Assembly: GCA_029257865.1 (NCBI GenBank)
Contig: JARIAN010000011.1
Span: forward strand, 1 to 42,441
Direction: 5' to 3'
Length of the DNA stretch: 42,441 bases
Source of the DNA: Phocaeicola sp.
GTDB lineage: Bacteria; Bacteroidota; Bacteroidia; Bacteroidales; Bacteroidaceae
The position numbers were made by a program, and so were the translations under genes. The notes beneath the pieces were generated by a model, which saw nothing but the letters and a program-made list of their open reading frames with translations, did no database searches and was not told where the DNA came from. Below are positions 40,081 to 42,441 of the stretch, one piece after another; position 1 is the stretch's first letter; each line of letters starts with the position of its first letter.

Positions 40081-40755
40081 ATGGGTAAATTATACGTAGT
40101 TCCTACTCCGGTAGGCAATTTGGAGGATATGACCTTTCGTGCGATTCGTGTATTGAAAGAAGCTGATTTGATTTTGGCTGAAGATACTCGTACGTCGGGC
40201 ATCTTGTTGAAGCATTTTGAGATAAAGAATGCAATGCAGTCTCATCATAAGTTTAATGAGCATCAAACGGTGGAGAGTGTGGTAAATCGTATTAAGGCCG
40301 GCGAAACGGTGGCTTTGATATCCGATGCCGGAACTCCTGCCATTTCAGACCCTGGTTTCTTGGTGGTTCGCGAGTGTGTGCGCAATGGGATAGAGGTGCA
40401 GTGTCTTCCGGGGGCTACGGCTTTTGTTCCGGCTTTAGTCTCTTCTGGTTTGCCCGATGAAAGATTTTGTTTTGAAGGGTTCTTGCCGCAGAAGAAAGGC
40501 AGGATGACACGCCTCACGGGCCTTCAGGAGGAAACTCGAACAATGATTTTCTATGAGTCTCCTTATCGTCTGGTTAAGACCTTGACGCAGTTTATGGAGT
40601 TCTTCGGACCGGAACGTCCGGTTTCTGTTTGCCGGGAGATTTCTAAGATTCATGAAGAAAGTGTAAGGGGTACCTTGCAGGAGGTGGTTGCGCATTTTAC
40701 TGCTACAGAGCCTCGGGGGGAAATCGTTATTGTATTGGGAGGAAAAGAAAACTAA
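40081..40755 (+). CDS. rsmI: 16S rRNA (cytidine-1402 2'-O)-methyltransferase
   Basis: SAM-dependent 2'-O-methylation of C1402 in the decoding region of 16S rRNA. 224 aa. N-terminal L-Y-V-V-P-T-P-V-G-N-L-E-D-M-T and A-E-D-T-R-T-S-G, followed by S-D-A-G-T-P-A-I-S-D-P-G and G-A-T-A-F-V-P-A; all hallmarks. Shorter than the E. coli enzyme (about 286 aa, from memory): it ends at G-E-I-V-I-V-L-G-G and lacks a C-terminal extension. Next gene follows after 27 nt. Confidence 0.95.
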   Translation: MGKLYVVPTPVGNLEDMTFRAIRVLKEADLILAEDTRTSGILLKHFEIKNAMQSHHKFNEHQTVESVVNRIKAGETVALISDAGTPAISDPGFLVVRECVRNGIEVQCLPGATAFVPALVSSGLPDERFCFEGFLPQKKGRMTRLTGLQEETRTMIFYESPYRLVKTLTQFMEFFGPERPVSVCREISKIHEESVRGTLQEVVAHFTATEPRGEIVIVLGGKEN

Positions 40756-40782
40756 ATTATAAATTCTAAACTGAAAGGTAGT

Positions 40783-41634
40783 ATGAAAAAAATTACATTG
40801 TTTTCATTATGTACAGCTGTGGCATTGGCCTCATGTACTAACTCTGGTAATAAGTCGAAATTGCAATCTCAGAATGATTCTCTGATGGTAGAATTGTCTG
40901 AACGTAATGCTGAATTAGATGAAATTATGGGCTCGTTCAATGAAATACAGGATGCATTTCGTGAAATCAATGAAGCTGAAAATAGAGTTGATTTGAACGG
41001 GGGAAGCATTGAAGGACGTTCTAATTCGCAGAAAGTCAAGGAAGATATACGCTTTATTAGCGAAAAGTTGAAAACGAACCGTGAGCAACTTGCTAAACTT
41101 GAAAACCAACTTAAAAACAGTAAGTTCCAGTCTACTGAACTGAAGAAGGCTATACAGAAACTAAATGCTCAGATGGAGGCAAAGCAGCGTCAGATTGAAA
41201 CATTGCAGACTGAACTTGCATCGAAGAATATCCGTATCGCTGAATTGGATGAGGCTGTAGCTGGATTGCATCAGAATATGGATGAACTGGTGGCTGAGAA
41301 GGAAGTTGCTGCTAAGACTGTGGCTGTGCAGGATAAGGCTTTGAATACAGCTTGGTTTGTATTTGGTACTAAGTCGGAACTGAAGGATCAGAAAATTATT
41401 CAGCGTGGTGATGTGTTGAAGAACAATGATTTTAATAAGGATTACTTTACAGAAATTGATATCCGCAACGAAAAGGAAATTAAATTGTATTCTAAGCGTG
41501 CGGAATTGTTGACTACTCATCCTGCTGGTTCGTATGAATTGGTGAAAGATGATAAGGGGCAGTTGATACTTAAGATTTCTAACCCGAACCAGTTCTGGAG
41601 TGTATCGCGTTATTTGGTTATCCAGGTAAGATAA
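40783..41634 (+). CDS. Coiled-coil lipoprotein, Cbp1-like
   Basis: 283 aa. Lipobox L-A-S-C18 after a short signal (TAVALASC), then a mature protein with long coiled-coil heptads: Q-S-Q-N-D-S-L-M-V-E-L (30-50), then N-R-E-Q-L-A-K-L-E-N-Q-L-K through L-Q-T-E-L-A-S-K-N-I-R-I (100-155) and on to about 180; and a compact C-terminal domain beginning N-T-A-W-F-V-F-G-T-K-S-E-L-K and ending Q-F-W-S-V-S-R-Y-L-V-I. This resembles the Bacteroides Cbp1-family collagen-binding adhesin (from memory), which also has this layout; binding itself is not shown by the sequence. Second gene after rsmI; terminator follows. Confidence 0.75.
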   Translation: MKKITLFSLCTAVALASCTNSGNKSKLQSQNDSLMVELSERNAELDEIMGSFNEIQDAFREINEAENRVDLNGGSIEGRSNSQKVKEDIRFISEKLKTNREQLAKLENQLKNSKFQSTELKKAIQKLNAQMEAKQRQIETLQTELASKNIRIAELDEAVAGLHQNMDELVAEKEVAAKTVAVQDKALNTAWFVFGTKSELKDQKIIQRGDVLKNNDFNKDYFTEIDIRNEKEIKLYSKRAELLTTHPAGSYELVKDDKGQLILKISNPNQFWSVSRYLVIQVR

Positions 41635-41665
41635 ACTTCTGAATCTTGCTGTGGGTATAGTATAT

Positions 41666-41713
41666 TCCCTCAAGGATATGTCTTTGATAGATGTATGCTT
41701 GAGGGATTTTTTT
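41666..41713 (+). terminator. Intrinsic terminator of rsmI-lipoprotein operon
   Basis: TCCCTCAAG (41666-41674) and CTTGAGGGA (41698-41706), perfect 9 bp, then seven T. Confidence 0.85.
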
Positions 41714-42403
41714 GTGGGATGATAAGAAGAGATAGTTGTATATTTTAACTTTTGTATGTATTGTGTAACATTTCAGTCCGATTGAATTGCATCAATTAGA
41801 GAGAGAAAATGGAGTGTTTTTGCTCGTTTTATGGAGAAGGACTGAAATCATGCCGACGTTTTTTGGGGATCTTCTAATTATTTTTGGAGAAATATTTAGT
41901 CATTCTCTCCAAAATAATTAGAAGATTGGGTAAAAATATGCCGACGATTTGAGTTGCATGCTCTGAGGCCCTTGAAAAAAGGAGGGGAAAGGGGTGATTT
42001 TTGCCCTGTTTTTGTGTTATTCGGATGGAAATGGGATTCATAAATAATGGCTTTATATAATTGATATTTAATGTTATACGTGTAAAATGGAGCCGTGAGA
42101 ATCGTTTCTTTGGCGGCATCCGTACACCTGTACGTAAATGGACGAGTCTCGGAAGGTGTGTTTACATTGTTTAACAGTTGGAGGCGATGGGGGAATTCCT
42201 GTCGCTTTTTTGTAATAACTTGCTTTTTTCCATTGGTTTTGACAATCTGTCATCCGGTCTGTGATGGCCTCTTTATATTATATAATGTGTATGAAAATCC
42301 GTCGGTGAAAAAGCATTGAAAATATTTTATACTGTAAACGGCTGTTTTACAATGTTTTTGCAAACGAATGTAAAAATAGTTATAAAAAAGTTTGTGCAAA
42401 TGC
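41714..42403. other. Long non-coding region before the right-edge promoter
   Basis: About 690 bases with no supported gene on either strand. It contains the 22-nt-lattice array with hairpin (41850-41959), a short palindrome CGTACA-CC-TGTACG (42121-42134), and an AT-rich stretch from 42290. Confidence 0.55.
41850..41959. repeat. Five 22-nt lattice modules containing a long hairpin
   Basis: Windows starting 41850, 41872, 41894, 41916 and 41938 align ungapped with the units at 3777-3908. The outer two begin ATGCCGACG; 41916-41937 matches unit 3865-3886 at 16 of 22 positions; 41894-41915 matches 3821-3842 at 13 of 22. An inverted repeat with arms of 22 and 21 nt (41869-41890 and 41906-41926, one extra T in the left arm) spans the inner units. 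The outer cores are exactly 88 nt (4 x 22) apart. Not coding. Confidence 0.65.
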
Positions 42404-42433
42404 TTGCAGAATCGGAAAAAGTCTGTACTTTTG
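42404..42433 (+). promoter_or_regulatory. Strong promoter at the right edge
   Basis: TTG (42404-42406), 19 nt, TACTTTTG (42426-42433), followed by CAACCGCT: a textbook Bacteroides promoter with an AT-rich upstream tract. The product lies beyond the window; the CCGC sequence just after the -7 and the AT-rich lead resemble promoters of stable-RNA or translation genes, which is a guess. Confidence 0.75.
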
Positions 42434-42441
42434 CAACCGCT

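Overview
The window reads as a chromosome segment of a gut Bacteroidales bacterium, genus Bacteroides or Phocaeicola. Evidence: many genes are preceded by the Bacteroides-type -7 element TAnnTTTG, in the best cases 19 nt after a TTG/TTTG -33 element; Shine-Dalgarno sequences are weak; and the gene set is typical of the group (succinylornithine-type transcarbamylase, fimbrillin-like lipoprotein, C26-M19 fusion, type II glutaminyl cyclase lipoprotein, ptb-buk, Cbp1-like lipoprotein, TonB-receptor-like barrel). Names rest on reading translations and motifs; no database search was run.

Layout. 1-1640: a leftward tyrosine recombinase running off the left edge plus its non-coding flank, ending at the 3' end of a tRNA-Phe gene; this looks like the end of an integrated element. 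1640-2020: divergent tRNA-Phe and tRNA-Pro. 2041-3467 (minus): lytic transglycosylase and DUF2007 protein. 3987-10705: argF' (+), murF (-), folP-cdaA (+), then a minus run argE-like / glutaminyl cyclase / sufE. 10800-14429 (+): acyl-CoA synthetase, prfB, a 44-aa membrane peptide missed by length cut-offs, and a CYTH protein. 14608-19434: ECF sigma factor, VanZ-like protein, Na+ symporter, helix-hairpin-helix protein, and a heavily broken alkaline phosphatase pseudogene. 19578-26721: fimbrillin-like lipoprotein, xpt with a xanthine/uracil permease, C26-M19 fusion hydrolase, ptb-buk. 26840-33481 (+): rnhB, then topA-aroK-speA-argB in a tight run. 33879-36135 (minus): coiled-coil protein, zapA, rny. 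36350-41634: outer-membrane beta-barrel protein, tdk (-), rsmI, coiled-coil lipoprotein. The last 800 bases are non-coding and end in a strong promoter for something beyond the right edge.

How genes work together. Arginine and polyamine metabolism recurs (argF', argE-like, argB, speA). xpt and the permease form a xanthine salvage unit. ptb-buk converts an acyl-CoA to the free acid with ATP gain. folP-cdaA links folate synthesis and c-di-AMP; murF, zapA and the transglycosylase serve the wall and division.

The least explained signal is a family of degenerate, 21-22-nt-periodic modules (core TGCCGwCGwTTTGAG) that I see in three intergenic regions: 3777-3908, 27556-27655 and 41850-41959. In the last, a long hairpin lies inside the same 22-nt lattice. 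I know of no described element that matches it.
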